Positions 16,652 to 24,634 of a stretch of DNA of 64,000 nt are shown here, piece after piece (within the stretch, counting starts at the first letter, position 1; each line of letters opens with the position of its first letter). The position numbers and the translations under genes are program-made. Location of the stretch: assembly GCF_013364155.1 (NCBI RefSeq), contig NZ_CP054916.1, positions 2,293,001 through 2,357,000 of the forward strand, in the 5' to 3' direction. This DNA is from Streptomyces sp. NA02950. GTDB lineage: Bacteria; Actinomycetota; Actinomycetes; Streptomycetales; Streptomycetaceae. The notes below the pieces were generated by a model. That model did not search any database, was not told the DNA's origin, and saw only the letters and a program-made list of their open reading frames with translations.

Positions 16652-17785
16652 CTACGGCTTGCGCAGCGGTCCGCGCTTGCGTTCCATCAGGTGACGGCCG
16701 AGCGCCTGCTTCTGCTTCCAGTCCCGCCGGATCTCGGCCCGCAGCCGGGCGTCGGTCCGGGCCGCGAGGTACTCGTTCTCCCGCAGCAGCTTGCGGTAGC
16801 TCTCAAGCCGCCGGTGCGGCAGCGAGCCGTCGTCGATGGCGGCGAGCACCGCGCACCCGGGTTCGGTGCGGTGGGCGCAGTCCTGGAAACGGCACTCCTC
16901 GGCGAACGCCTCGATCTCGGCGAACGCCTGGGCGACACCGCTTCCGGCGTCCCACAGCCCGACCCCGCGCAGCCCCGGGGTGTCGATGAGCGCACCGCCC
17001 CAGGGCAGCGGCAGCAGATCGCGGGTGGTCGTGGTGTGACGGCCCTTGCCGTCACTGTCCCGGATCTCCCGGACGTCCTGGACGGACTCCCCGACCAGTG
17101 CGTTGGCCAGGGTGGACTTGCCCGCGCCCGACTGGCCGAGCAGCACGGCGGTGCCGGAGGCGAGGACGGCGGACAGCACGTCCAGCCCCTCCCCGGTCGT
17201 GGAACTGACGGGCAGCACCTCCACACCGGGCGCGGCCGTCGCGGCGTCATCGACGAGATGGCCCAGGGTGGCCGGGTCGGGCACCAGGTCGGCCTTGGTG
17301 AGGACGACCACCGGCTGGGCACCGCTCTCCCAGGCGAGGGCCACGAACCGCTCGAGACGGCCCGGGTCGAATGCGGCGGCGAGGGAGACGGCGATGACGG
17401 CGTGGTCGGCGTTGGCGGCCAGCACCTGTCCGTCGGACCGCTTGGAGGAGGTGGAACGCACCAGCGCGGTACGGCGCGGCAGCAGCGTACGCACATAGCG
17501 CGGGTCGCCGTCGGGGTCGAGGGCGGCCCAGTCGCCGGTGCACACGATCCGCATCGGGTCGTGCGGGGTGACCAGTTCGGTGTCGGCCCGCACCGTACCG
17601 GCGGGGGTGATGACATCGCACTGGCCGCGGTTCACCCGGATCACCCGGCCGGGCACCAGTCCCCGTTCGGCGTACGGGGCGAAGGCGGCCTCCCAGCCCT
17701 CGTCCCAGCCGTACGGGGCGAGCGGGTCCGGGGAGGGGGTGGCGGAAGAGGAGGACGTCGAAGAGGACGACGAAGAGGATGACAA
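16652..17785 (-). CDS. rsgA: Ribosome small-subunit-dependent GTPase RsgA
   Basis: This circularly permuted GTPase (about 377 aa) checks late 30S ribosomal subunit maturation. After a serine-rich N-terminus, the OB fold (about 35-100) is followed by G4 (VVLTKADL, near 162), then G1 (GQSGAGKS, near 214) and G3 (DTPG, near 267). The zinc-binding CRFQDCAH plus downstream Cys lie near 298, and a basic C-terminal tail follows. TTG 17785 is preceded by GAAGGG, and in-frame GTG 17800 is an alternative. The poly-serine head is encoded by a (TCC/TCG/TCT)n tract at about 17740-17785. A short ORF with a very strong ribosome site precedes it by 64 bp. Confidence 0.93.
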   Translation of the reverse strand: MSSSSSSSSTSSSSATPSPDPLAPYGWDEGWEAAFAPYAERGLVPGRVIRVNRGQCDVITPAGTVRADTELVTPHDPMRIVCTGDWAALDPDGDPRYVRTLLPRRTALVRSTSSKRSDGQVLAANADHAVIAVSLAAAFDPGRLERFVALAWESGAQPVVVLTKADLVPDPATLGHLVDDAATAAPGVEVLPVSSTTGEGLDVLSAVLASGTAVLLGQSGAGKSTLANALVGESVQDVREIRDSDGKGRHTTTTRDLLPLPWGGALIDTPGLRGVGLWDAGSGVAQAFAEIEAFAEECRFQDCAHRTEPGCAVLAAIDDGSLPHRRLESYRKLLRENEYLAARTDARLRAEIRRDWKQKQALGRHLMERKRGPLRKP

Positions 17786-17849
17786 GGGGTGACCCTTCAC
17801 AAGGGTGGCCCCGGCGCGCGCCGTTGGGGCGCGAAGAAATGACGTGGAA

Positions 17850-17921
17850 TCAGCCGGAGGCCACGGAGGTGGACATGATGAACTCCTGGTTGCGGGCAGC
17901 GCCCATCGCAAAGACAGCCAT
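17850..17921 (-). CDS. 23-codon ORF upstream of rsgA
   Basis: An ATG at 17921 is preceded by a full AAGGAGG (17931-17937) with a 9-nt spacer, the best ribosome site in this neighbourhood. The encoded peptide starts MAVFAMGAARNQEFI and ends SVASG. It lies 64 bp before rsgA on the same strand, suggesting either a leader peptide controlling rsgA or an independent micropeptide. No cysteine, no run of a single amino acid and no signal sequence is seen. Strong initiation context argues that it is translated, but the function is unknown. Confidence 0.55.
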   Translation of the reverse strand: MAVFAMGAARNQEFIMSTSVASG

Positions 17922-18125
17922 CGGGTCACACCTCCTTCTCTCCACGGCGGATCACGGTGGATCACGGCGCCAGGTGGGCCGCCGGACCGGGTCGGGCTCA
18001 CTGTAGTCCGGCGGCCGGGACCGGCACCACGGATTTTTCTCCGGGCGCTGACGGGCGGGTCGCACCCCGTCGGCGCCGGGTACTCCGTATCCCCCAGGGG
18101 CCTCGGTGGCCTGTTCGGCGTTCGG

Positions 18126-18205
18126 TTGCCCCGAAGGGGCGCGGGGCTGTGTCGATGTGCGGCTCCGCCGCGTGGGCGCGACAGCCACGACGCGGCCGCG
18201 GACGA
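18126..18205. repeat. Streptomyces-type dispersed intergenic repeat
   Basis: The stretch GCCCCGAAGGGGCGCGGGG followed by CTGTG, GTGCGGCTCCGCCGCGTGGG and CGCGACAGCCACGACG matches from memory the short dispersed repeat that occurs many times between genes in Streptomyces chromosomes. It contains two local hairpins (CCCCGAAGGGG and CGGCTCCGCCG). The rest of 17944-18239 shows no gene. Confidence 0.6.
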
Positions 18206-18239
18206 ACGAGCGCACCTCGCGGCACGTCCCGCGGAACGC

Positions 18240-19559
18240 TCAGCGCGGTGGGGTTCCGGCGCGGCGGCCGCCGTCCGCCCTGGTCTCCGCGGACCTGTCC
18301 GCCGTGGTCTCCGCGGACCCGTCCGCCGCGGTGTCGGCCTCGGGCCGCCGCCCCTGCCGGGGCGCCCGGTCGGACGTCGCCGCGGACTTCCCGGCGCCGG
18401 TCTCGGTGGTCTTCGCCGAAGCCTCCCCGGCACCGTTCTCGGTCGTCCGCTCCTCGGGCTGCCGTCGCGCGTGCAGCCGTGCCCGGATGTCCGCGTGCGG
18501 CAGGAACTGGGCCCAGCGCTCGGGGAACTCCGACGGCGGGGTGACCTCCGCCGCGCCGTCGTCCTCGGTGCGCTGCTCACGCGCACGCAGCCGCGCCGCC
18601 TGCTCCCGGGCGCGGGCGGCCTGCTCGGCGCGCCCGGCGGCCGTGGCCACCGACGGCCAGACCCGGTCTATGGCGGCGTTGACCGCCGCCCCCACCAGCA
18701 CCGCGAAGGCGGCCACACCGATCCACAGCAGCACGGCGACCGGTGCGGCCAGCGAGCCGTAGATCGTCGGGCCCTCCACGGTGTGGACCAGATAGATGCG
18801 CAGCAGAAAGCTGCCGAGCACCCACATGGTGAGGGCCACCAGCGCACCGGGGATGTCCTCGCGCCAGGGCGAACGCACCGGCACCGACACGTGGTAGAGC
18901 GTGGTGAGGAAGGCGACGGACAGCAGGATCACCACGGGCCAGTAGAGGATCCGCACGAGATCGCCGCTGGCCGGGAGGAGGTCCACCACGGTCTCCGGAC
19001 CGATGACCATCAGCGGCAGCGCCACCGCACCGACGACCAGCGCGACCAGGTAGAGGAGGAAGGCGAGCAGCCGGGTCCGGACGATCCCGCGCCGCCCCTC
19101 CAGCCCGTACATGATGGTGATGGTGTCCACGAACACGTTCACCGCGCGCGAGCCGGACCACAGGGCGATACCGAAGCCGAGCGAGATGACGTCGGGGCGG
19201 CCGCCCTCGATGACGTCGTCCAGCAGGGGCCGGGCGATCTCCTTGACGCCCCTGTCGGACAGTACGGTCCCGGAGGCGTCGAGGATGTTCTGCCGGATGG
19301 TGGCCACGGTCTCGGTGTCGGTCCAGGCATCGAAGTAGCCGAGCAGACCGATCAGACCCAGCAGCAGCGGGGGCAGGGACAGCAGGGTGAAGAAGGCCGC
19401 CTCGGCGGCGAGCCCGGTGACCCGGTGCTCCATGCAGGAGTGGATGGTGTCCTTGAGCAGCAGCCAGACCATCCTGCGCTTGGACACGTTGCGGTAGAGG
19501 GCGCGGGCCTTGTGGAGCCGACCGGACGGCTTGGACAGTTCTACTTTTGCTGGCTGCAC
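18240..19559 (-). CDS. YihY/BrkB-family inner-membrane protein
   Basis: This 439-aa protein has six predicted membrane helices between residues about 45 and 305. Family sequences include FFTLLSLPPLLLGLIGLLGY, the ISLGFGIALWSGSRAVNVFV segment, and TIYGSLAAPVAVLLWIGVAA. BrkB/YihY proteins were once called ribonuclease BN and are now viewed as membrane proteins of uncertain transport role. The last 130 residues are a soluble, highly charged low-complexity tail rich in Arg, Glu, Ala and Thr, longer than in most relatives. The GTG start at 19559 overlaps a GAGAAGG site. It is a single gene with no close partners. Confidence 0.87.
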   Translation of the reverse strand: MQPAKVELSKPSGRLHKARALYRNVSKRRMVWLLLKDTIHSCMEHRVTGLAAEAAFFTLLSLPPLLLGLIGLLGYFDAWTDTETVATIRQNILDASGTVLSDRGVKEIARPLLDDVIEGGRPDVISLGFGIALWSGSRAVNVFVDTITIMYGLEGRRGIVRTRLLAFLLYLVALVVGAVALPLMVIGPETVVDLLPASGDLVRILYWPVVILLSVAFLTTLYHVSVPVRSPWREDIPGALVALTMWVLGSFLLRIYLVHTVEGPTIYGSLAAPVAVLLWIGVAAFAVLVGAAVNAAIDRVWPSVATAAGRAEQAARAREQAARLRAREQRTEDDGAAEVTPPSEFPERWAQFLPHADIRARLHARRQPEERTTENGAGEASAKTTETGAGKSAATSDRAPRQGRRPEADTAADGSAETTADRSAETRADGGRRAGTPPR

Positions 19560-19756
19560 CTTCTCACCGTATCGGGCGGTTTCACCCCCGGCTCACCTCG
19601 CGACCGGCCCCGTCCGCGCGGCGTCCGCGCGGCGGCGGAGGGGATGCCGCGCCGACTCGGCACCGCCCTCCGCCCGCTGGGCCCACTGTCCGTTCCGGGT
19701 ACCGCCATGCGCAAAGGTTGCGCCGCGTTGCAACCGGACGGACGAGCGGGTTCGGA

Positions 19757-20323
19757 TCAGCAGCCGCCGCAGTTGTAGAAGAGCACGTCCCAGTGGTTGC
19801 TCTCCCGGGCGTAGATGTTGCCCGCGCCGGACCGGTACTGCTGGGCCCCGTCGCCCGGGCGCGGGCCGATGTTGGTGAAGGTGCGGGTGATGTAGCCGCT
19901 GAGGCAGCTGGTGGGGCTGAAGTCGAGCTTGTAGCCGTTCCAGTGGCTGTAGGTACCGGAGGCGTGCCCGGTCTCCGTACCGCCGGTGATGGTGAGGGCA
20001 CAGCCGCTGGCCTGCTCGAGGGTGACCGCGCCCTGGATGGTGGCCAGGTTGACCTGCTCGAACGAGGTACAGGTCGGGTTGCTGCGGTCCGAGCAGCCGC
20101 CGCTGGAGGTCCAGCCGATCCCCGCGGCGCGCAGTCGGCTGGTCGCCTCGGCGTGGCTGAGCTTGGCCACCGCGCTGGTGCTCGGGGCGGTGACCACCGT
20201 CGGCGCGGTGACCGTCACCGGGGCGGCGGGGGCGGCCGACGCGCCCTGGGCGGTGGCGAGGCCGGTGGCCGCGAGGAGTGCACCGCCGAGCAGCGCGGCG
20301 GCCTTGGTGCTGGTGCGGGTCAT
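19757..20323 (-). CDS. Secreted M15-like (D-Ala-D-Ala peptidase fold) protein
   Basis: This 188-aa protein has a Sec signal peptide (TRTSTKAAALLGGALLAATG, cleavage probably after ASA near residue 31). The mature part has about six cysteines and the string SGCALTITGGTETGHASGTY then SHWNGYKLDF. This resembles the S-x-H-x2-G-x-A/K-x-D zinc motif of M15 peptidases, and a later NHWDVLFYNCGGC supplies a possible third zinc histidine. I infer a small zinc-dependent murein or peptide hydrolase stabilised by disulfides, but activity is unproven. The ATG at 20323 follows GAGGGAG. A weak hairpin lies downstream near 19634-19674. Confidence 0.65.
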   Translation of the reverse strand: MTRTSTKAAALLGGALLAATGLATAQGASAAPAAPVTVTAPTVVTAPSTSAVAKLSHAEATSRLRAAGIGWTSSGGCSDRSNPTCTSFEQVNLATIQGAVTLEQASGCALTITGGTETGHASGTYSHWNGYKLDFSPTSCLSGYITRTFTNIGPRPGDGAQQYRSGAGNIYARESNHWDVLFYNCGGC

Positions 20324-20533
20324 GGGCGTGGTCTCCCTCGTCGTCGGACGTTCCGGGATACGGCGCTGTTCCTCCGGCACCGGCGGCGCGGGGCCACCGC
20401 TCTGTGCGAGACATGTCAAAGAGCCCACGGTGGCCCATGGAGCCACCGCCCGTCCACCGTTTCCGGTGCAACCGCCCGGTCCGGTCACCGCCCGGACGCC
20501 GGCCGCCGGCCGGTCCGTGGTTGTCTGTCCACC

Positions 20534-21082
20534 ATGAGCATCACAGTGACCACCTGGTCCTTGGAGCAGACCTCGCCCGCGGACCTCAGCCCGGCGCGGG
20601 AGCCCGCCGATGACGCCGGGGTGCGGATCGTCCGGGCGGAGGTGCCGAGCCCGGAGTTCAGCCGCTTCCTCTACACCACCGTCGGCGCCGATGTCTCCTG
20701 GACCGATCGGCTGGAGTGGTCACGCGAGCGCTGGGAGGAGCATCTGGCCCGGCCCGGTGTGGAGACCTGGGTGGCGTACGAGCGCGGCACCCCGGCCGGG
20801 TACATCGAGCTGGAGCGCCAGGACGAGGGCGTGGTCGAGATCCTCTACTTCGGGCTGCTGCCCGCCTTCCGCGGCCGCCGGATCGGCGGGCACCTGCTGA
20901 CCTGGGGCATCCGCCGCGCCTGGGACCAGGGCGAGCGGCTGCCGGGGCAGCCGCCGACCAAGCGGGTGTGGGTGCACACCTGTAGCAAGGACGGGCCGTA
21001 CGCGCTGGACAACTACCAGCGGCGCGGCTTCCGGATCTTCCACATCGCCACCGAGGCGGAGCCCCTCGGAACGGACGGGTGA
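20534..21082 (+). CDS. GNAT-family N-acetyltransferase
   Basis: This 182-aa protein has the GNAT fold. The acetyl-CoA loop is visible as LLPAFRGRRIGGHLL (motif A), preceded by the beta-4 strand VVEILYFG and followed by the NYQRRGFRIF motif B pattern. The TWVAYERGTPAGYIELERQD segment is typical of small-molecule or protein acetyltransferases. The substrate cannot be told. It lies just upstream of the sulfur locus but has its own promoter region, and the coding strand is the same. A GC-rich imperfect hairpin precedes the start at about 20490-20525. Confidence 0.85.
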   Translation: MSITVTTWSLEQTSPADLSPAREPADDAGVRIVRAEVPSPEFSRFLYTTVGADVSWTDRLEWSRERWEEHLARPGVETWVAYERGTPAGYIELERQDEGVVEILYFGLLPAFRGRRIGGHLLTWGIRRAWDQGERLPGQPPTKRVWVHTCSKDGPYALDNYQRRGFRIFHIATEAEPLGTDG

Positions 21083-21136
21083 CCCACACCACATCGTCTC
21101 GCGATACAAGACACTCTCGTCCAGATAGTGGATAGC

Positions 21137-21158
21137 GGTGGACTCCCCGGAGACCACC
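21137..21158. promoter_or_regulatory. Imperfect palindrome upstream of sulfur leader ORF
   Basis: GGTGG-A-CTCC-CC-GGAG-A-CCACC is a 22-bp palindrome with one mismatch pair, ending 16 bp before the leader ATG. A second inverted repeat with GTCT/AGAC ends lies at 21096-21112. Either could be the operator of the sulfur operon or an mRNA hairpin. The regulator is not in the window. Confidence 0.4.
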
Positions 21159-21174
21159 GTGCCACGCTTCCTCC

Positions 21175-21258
21175 ATGTCTCGAGCTGGAATTGCCTTGGT
21201 GAGTCGACGCCACGTCGACCTCGGCCGCATGTCCAGCGCGATCTGTCCGGCGGGCTGA
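21175..21258 (+). CDS. Cysteine-containing leader peptide of the sulfur operon
   Basis: This 27-aa ORF ends in VSRRHVDLGRMSSAICPAG. The VSRRHVDLxRxxSAxCP signature is the conserved putative leader peptide found ahead of actinobacterial sulfur genes. A near-terminal Cys codon (residue 24) before Pro suggests ribosome pausing when charged cysteinyl-tRNA is scarce. It lies 229 bp before the sulfite reductase start. No Shine-Dalgarno sequence precedes the ATG, so the transcript may be leaderless. Regulation by attenuation is known for the type and inferred here. Confidence 0.82.
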   Translation: MSRAGIALVSRRHVDLGRMSSAICPAG

Positions 21259-21487
21259 CCCGCATCTCTCAGGGCCCGTGAGGCCCCGGGCAGCACCCCA
21301 GCAGTCCCCGACGCCCCCGACCACCGCCCCCGACGACGTGGGCGGGCGCACCCGCGGGACCTCCCCCGCCGCACCACCGCACCCAGTACCGCCGTAAGCC
21401 GTGCCCACCTGCGCGCAACCGCACGTCAGAGGGTGCGCGCGAGCATCATCCGCCGCACCAGAGCCGCCCAGAAGGACACACACCGCC

Positions 21488-23182
21488 ATGGCCGCCACCC
21501 CGGAACGCGTAAGCGCATCACCCCGCCGCAAGGCCGGACGCCACCGCGGCGAAGGCCAGTGGGCCGCGGGGCACTTCACTCCGCTCAACGGCAATGAGCA
21601 GACCAAGAAGGACGACGACGGTCTCAATGTGCGGACACGCATTGAGACGATCTACGCCCACCGCGGTTTCGACTCGATCGACGGTGCCGATCTGCGCGGC
21701 CGGATGCGCTGGTGGGGTCTGTACACCCAGCGCAAGCCCGGGATCGACGGCGGCAAGACCGCCGTGCTGGAGCCGGAGGAGCTGGACGACACCCACTTCA
21801 TGATGCGGGTGCGGGTGGACGGCGGACGGCTGACCACCGAGCAGCTGCGCGTCATCGGCGAGGTCTCCCAGGAGTTCGCCCGCGGCACCGCGGACATCAC
21901 CGACCGGCAGAACGTCCAGTACCACTGGATCCGGATCGAGGACGTGCCCGAGATCTGGAAGCGGCTGGAGGCCGTGGGGCTGTCCACCACCGAGGCGTGC
22001 GGTGACACCCCGCGCGTGATCATCGGCTCCCCGGTCGCCGGGATCGCCGAGGACGAGATCATCGACGGCACCCCCGCCATCGAGGAGATCCACCGCCGCT
22101 ACATCGGCAGCAAGGAGTTCTCCAACCTGCCGCGCAAGTTCAAGACCGCGGTCTCCGGCTCCCCGGTGCTCGACGTCGTCCACGAGATCAACGACGTGGC
22201 CTTCGTCGGTGTGCGCCACCCCGAGCACGGCCCCGGTTTCGACCTGTGGGTCGGCGGCGGTCTGTCCACCAACCCCAAGATCGGCGTCCGGCTCGGCGCG
22301 TGGGTCCCGCTGGAGGACGTCCCGGAGGTCTGGGCCGGGGTCACCTCCATCTTCCGCGACTACGGCTACCGGCGGCTGCGCACCCGCGCCCGGCTGAAGT
22401 TCCTGGTCGCCGACTGGGGCCCGGAGAAGTTCCGCCAGGTGCTGGAGGACGAGTACCTGAAGCGTCCGCTGAGCGACGGGCCCGCGCCCGAGCAGCCGGT
22501 CCAGCAGTGGCGTGACCACATCGGAGTGCACCGCCAGCGCGACGGCCGCTTCTACGTCGGCTTCGCCCCGCGCGTGGGCCGGGTCGACGGCGCGACCCTC
22601 ACCAAGATCGCCGATCTGGCCGAGGCCCATGGCTCCGGCCGGCTGACCACCACCGTCGAGCAGAAGATGATCGTGCTCGATGTGGCCGAGGACCAGGTGG
22701 ACTCGCTGGTCTCCGGACTGGAGGCGCTGGACCTCCAGGTCAAGCCGTCCCCGTTCCGCCGCGGCACCATGGCCTGCACGGGTATCGAGTTCTGCAAGCT
22801 GGCGATCGTCGAGACCAAGGAGCGCGGCTCCACGCTGATCGACGAACTCGAGCGGCGGCTGCCCGAGTTCGACCAGCCGCTCACCATCAACCTCAACGGC
22901 TGCCCCAACGCCTGCGCCCGGATCCAGGTCGCGGACATCGGCCTCAAGGGCCAGCTGGTCATGGACAAGAACGGCAACCAGGTCGAGGGCTACCAGGTGC
23001 ACCTGGGCGGCGCGCTGGGCCTGGAGCCCGGCTTCGGCCGCAAGGTGCGCGGTCTGAAGGTCACCGCCGACGAACTGCCCGACTACGTCGAGCGGGTGCT
23101 GCGCCGCTTCCAGGAGCAGCGCGAGGACGGCGAGCGGTTCGCCACCTGGGCCGGGCGCGCCAGTGAGGAGGCGCTGTCATGA
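21488..23182 (+). CDS. sirA: Ferredoxin-dependent assimilatory sulfite (nitrite/sulfite-family) reductase
   Basis: This 564-aa siroheme/4Fe-4S enzyme probably reduces sulfite to sulfide by six electrons from ferredoxin. The cluster cysteines are Cys430 and Cys436 (CTGIEFCK) and Cys472 and Cys476 (NGCPNAC). The siroheme-site arginines lie in TADITDRQNVQYHWI and TTTVEQKMIVL. Both the Tyr of GLYTQRKPG and the Cys of TTEACGDTPR are present. In the mycobacterial enzyme the equivalent residues form a covalent Tyr-Cys link at the active site, diagnostic of sulfite reductases. It is the first enzyme gene of the sulfur operon and overlaps the next gene by 4 bp. Confidence 0.93.
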   Translation: MAATPERVSASPRRKAGRHRGEGQWAAGHFTPLNGNEQTKKDDDGLNVRTRIETIYAHRGFDSIDGADLRGRMRWWGLYTQRKPGIDGGKTAVLEPEELDDTHFMMRVRVDGGRLTTEQLRVIGEVSQEFARGTADITDRQNVQYHWIRIEDVPEIWKRLEAVGLSTTEACGDTPRVIIGSPVAGIAEDEIIDGTPAIEEIHRRYIGSKEFSNLPRKFKTAVSGSPVLDVVHEINDVAFVGVRHPEHGPGFDLWVGGGLSTNPKIGVRLGAWVPLEDVPEVWAGVTSIFRDYGYRRLRTRARLKFLVADWGPEKFRQVLEDEYLKRPLSDGPAPEQPVQQWRDHIGVHRQRDGRFYVGFAPRVGRVDGATLTKIADLAEAHGSGRLTTTVEQKMIVLDVAEDQVDSLVSGLEALDLQVKPSPFRRGTMACTGIEFCKLAIVETKERGSTLIDELERRLPEFDQPLTINLNGCPNACARIQVADIGLKGQLVMDKNGNQVEGYQVHLGGALGLEPGFGRKVRGLKVTADELPDYVERVLRRFQEQREDGERFATWAGRASEEALS

Positions 23183-23364
23183 GTGAGCGTGCTGCGCCGT
23201 TCTACTGCCCGTACTGCGGGGACGAGGACCTGCGCCCCTCCGAGGAAGGCCATGGCGCGTGGGAATGCGCGTCCTGCAATCGTGCGTTCCGCCTGTCGTT
23301 CCTCGGGCTGCTGGCCAAGGGCCTGCGGCGCGATCCGGCCGGAGAAGGGGGCACGGGGATATGA
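23179..23364 (+). CDS. Small zinc-ribbon protein of the sulfur operon
   Basis: This 61-aa protein has two CxxC knuckles (FYCPYCGDEDLRP and WECASCNRAF), forming a likely zinc ribbon. The remaining sequence is short and ends LSFLGLLAKGLRRD. It overlaps sirA by 4 bp (ATGA) and cysH by 4 bp, indicating translational coupling. Its conserved position between sulfite reductase and CysH in Streptomyces suggests a support role, perhaps metal or electron handling for one of these enzymes. This is inference from context. Confidence 0.85.
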   Translation: MSERAAPFYCPYCGDEDLRPSEEGHGAWECASCNRAFRLSFLGLLAKGLRRDPAGEGGTGI

Positions 23365-24062
23365 CCCGGCTTCAGCAGACAGACGATCTCGAGGCGCTCG
23401 CCGAGCGGGCGGGCCGTGAGCTGGAGGACGCCCCGGCGCTGGACATCCTGCGCTGGGCGGCCGACACCTTCGGTCCGCGGTTCTGCGTCACCTCCTCGAT
23501 GGAGGACGCGGTGGTGGCCCATCTGGCCTCCCGCGCCTTCCCCGGTGTCGACGTGGTCTTCCTCGACACCGGCTACCACTTCCCCGAGACCATCGGTACC
23601 CGGGACGCGGTGGCCGCCGTGATGGACGTCAACGTCATCACGCTCACCCCGCGCCGGACGGTGGCCGAGCAGGACGCCGAGCACGGCCCGAAGCTGCACG
23701 ACCGCGACCCCGACCTGTGCTGCGCGCTGCGCAAGGTCCAGCCGCTGGAGGAGGGGCTGCGGGAGTACGACGCCTGGGCCACCGGGCTGCGCCGCGACGA
23801 GTCCCCGACCCGGGCGAACACCCCGGTCGTCGGCTGGGACGCCAAGCGGCGGAAGGTGAAGGTCTCCCCGATCGCCCGCTGGACGCAGGGAGACGTGGAC
23901 GCGTACGTCGCCGAGCACGGTGTGCTCACCAACCCCCTGCTGATGGACGGCTATCCGTCGGTCGGCTGCGCGCCCTGCACCCGGCGGGTGCTGGAGGGCG
24001 GGGACGCACGCTCCGGCCGCTGGTCCGGAAGCACCAAGACCGAATGCGGGCTGCACGGCTGA
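23361..24062 (+). CDS. cysH: Adenylylsulfate reductase-type CysH (iron-sulfur)
   Basis: This 233-aa reductase produces sulfite from activated sulfate. The PP-loop-like nucleotide site is in FCVTSSMEDAVVAHL. The paired cysteines Cys120-Cys121 (CCALRKVQPL) and Cys203/Cys206 (GCAPCTRR) are the 4Fe-4S ligands of APS reductases and are absent from PAPS-only enzymes such as E. coli CysH. The C-terminal ECGLH carries the catalytic cysteine. It probably prefers APS, although an APS kinase gene follows. ATG 23361 overlaps the upstream stop codon (ATGA), and the 3' end touches or nearly touches cysC. Confidence 0.92.
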   Translation: MTRLQQTDDLEALAERAGRELEDAPALDILRWAADTFGPRFCVTSSMEDAVVAHLASRAFPGVDVVFLDTGYHFPETIGTRDAVAAVMDVNVITLTPRRTVAEQDAEHGPKLHDRDPDLCCALRKVQPLEEGLREYDAWATGLRRDESPTRANTPVVGWDAKRRKVKVSPIARWTQGDVDAYVAEHGVLTNPLLMDGYPSVGCAPCTRRVLEGGDARSGRWSGSTKTECGLHG

Positions 24063-24085
24063 TGGCTGTCGACCAGGAGAACGAG

Positions 24086-24634
24086 ATGAGCGCGCCCCTG
24101 CACACGGGAGCCACCGTGTGGCTGACCGGCCTGCCCAGCGCCGGGAAGACCACGATCGCCTACGCCCTGGCCGAGCGGCTGCGCGGCGAGGGCCACCGGG
24201 TGGAGGTGCTCGACGGCGACGAGATCCGCGAGTTCCTCTCCGCGGGGCTCGGCTTCTCCCGCGAGGACCGGCACACCAATGTGCAGCGGATCGGCTTCGT
24301 CGCCGAACTGCTGGCCTCCCAGGGAGTGAAGGTACTGGTCCCGGTGATCGCCCCGTACACGGACAGCCGTGAGGCGGTGCGCGGACGCCACCAGAAGGAG
24401 GGCACCCCGTATCTGGAGGTGCATGTGGCCACCCCGGTCGAGGTGTGCTCGGAGCGGGACGTCAAGGGGCTCTACGCCAAGCAGGCGGCGGGCGAGATCT
24501 CGGGGCTGACCGGGGTCGACGACCCGTACGAGGCCCCGGCCGACCCGGACTTGCGCATCGAGACCCACCAGCAGGGCGTACAGGAATCCGCCGCGGCGCT
24601 TCGGGCGCTGCTGAGCGAGAGGGGACTGGCATGA
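24086..24634 (+). CDS. cysC: Adenylylsulfate kinase CysC
   Basis: This 182-aa kinase phosphorylates APS to PAPS. Walker A is GLPSAGKTT (residues about 15-23). The APS-binding FSREDRHTNVQRIGFVA and the lid segment KGLYAKQAAGEISGLTGVDD are typical. ATG 24086 is preferred because AGGAGA at 24075-24080 gives a 5-nt spacer. An in-frame ATG at 24062, overlapping the cysH stop codon, would add eight residues. The 3' end overlaps cysD by 4 bp. Its presence beside an iron-sulfur CysH suggests PAPS is also made for sulfation or storage. Confidence 0.92.
   Translation: MSAPLHTGATVWLTGLPSAGKTTIAYALAERLRGEGHRVEVLDGDEIREFLSAGLGFSREDRHTNVQRIGFVAELLASQGVKVLVPVIAPYTDSREAVRGRHQKEGTPYLEVHVATPVEVCSERDVKGLYAKQAAGEISGLTGVDDPYEAPADPDLRIETHQQGVQESAAALRALLSERGLA

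Noticed and set aside
20490-20525. GC-rich imperfect hairpin before the acetyltransferase as a riboswitch
   Set aside because: It is a single stem with a bulge and no conserved riboswitch core; likely ordinary GC-rich pairing.
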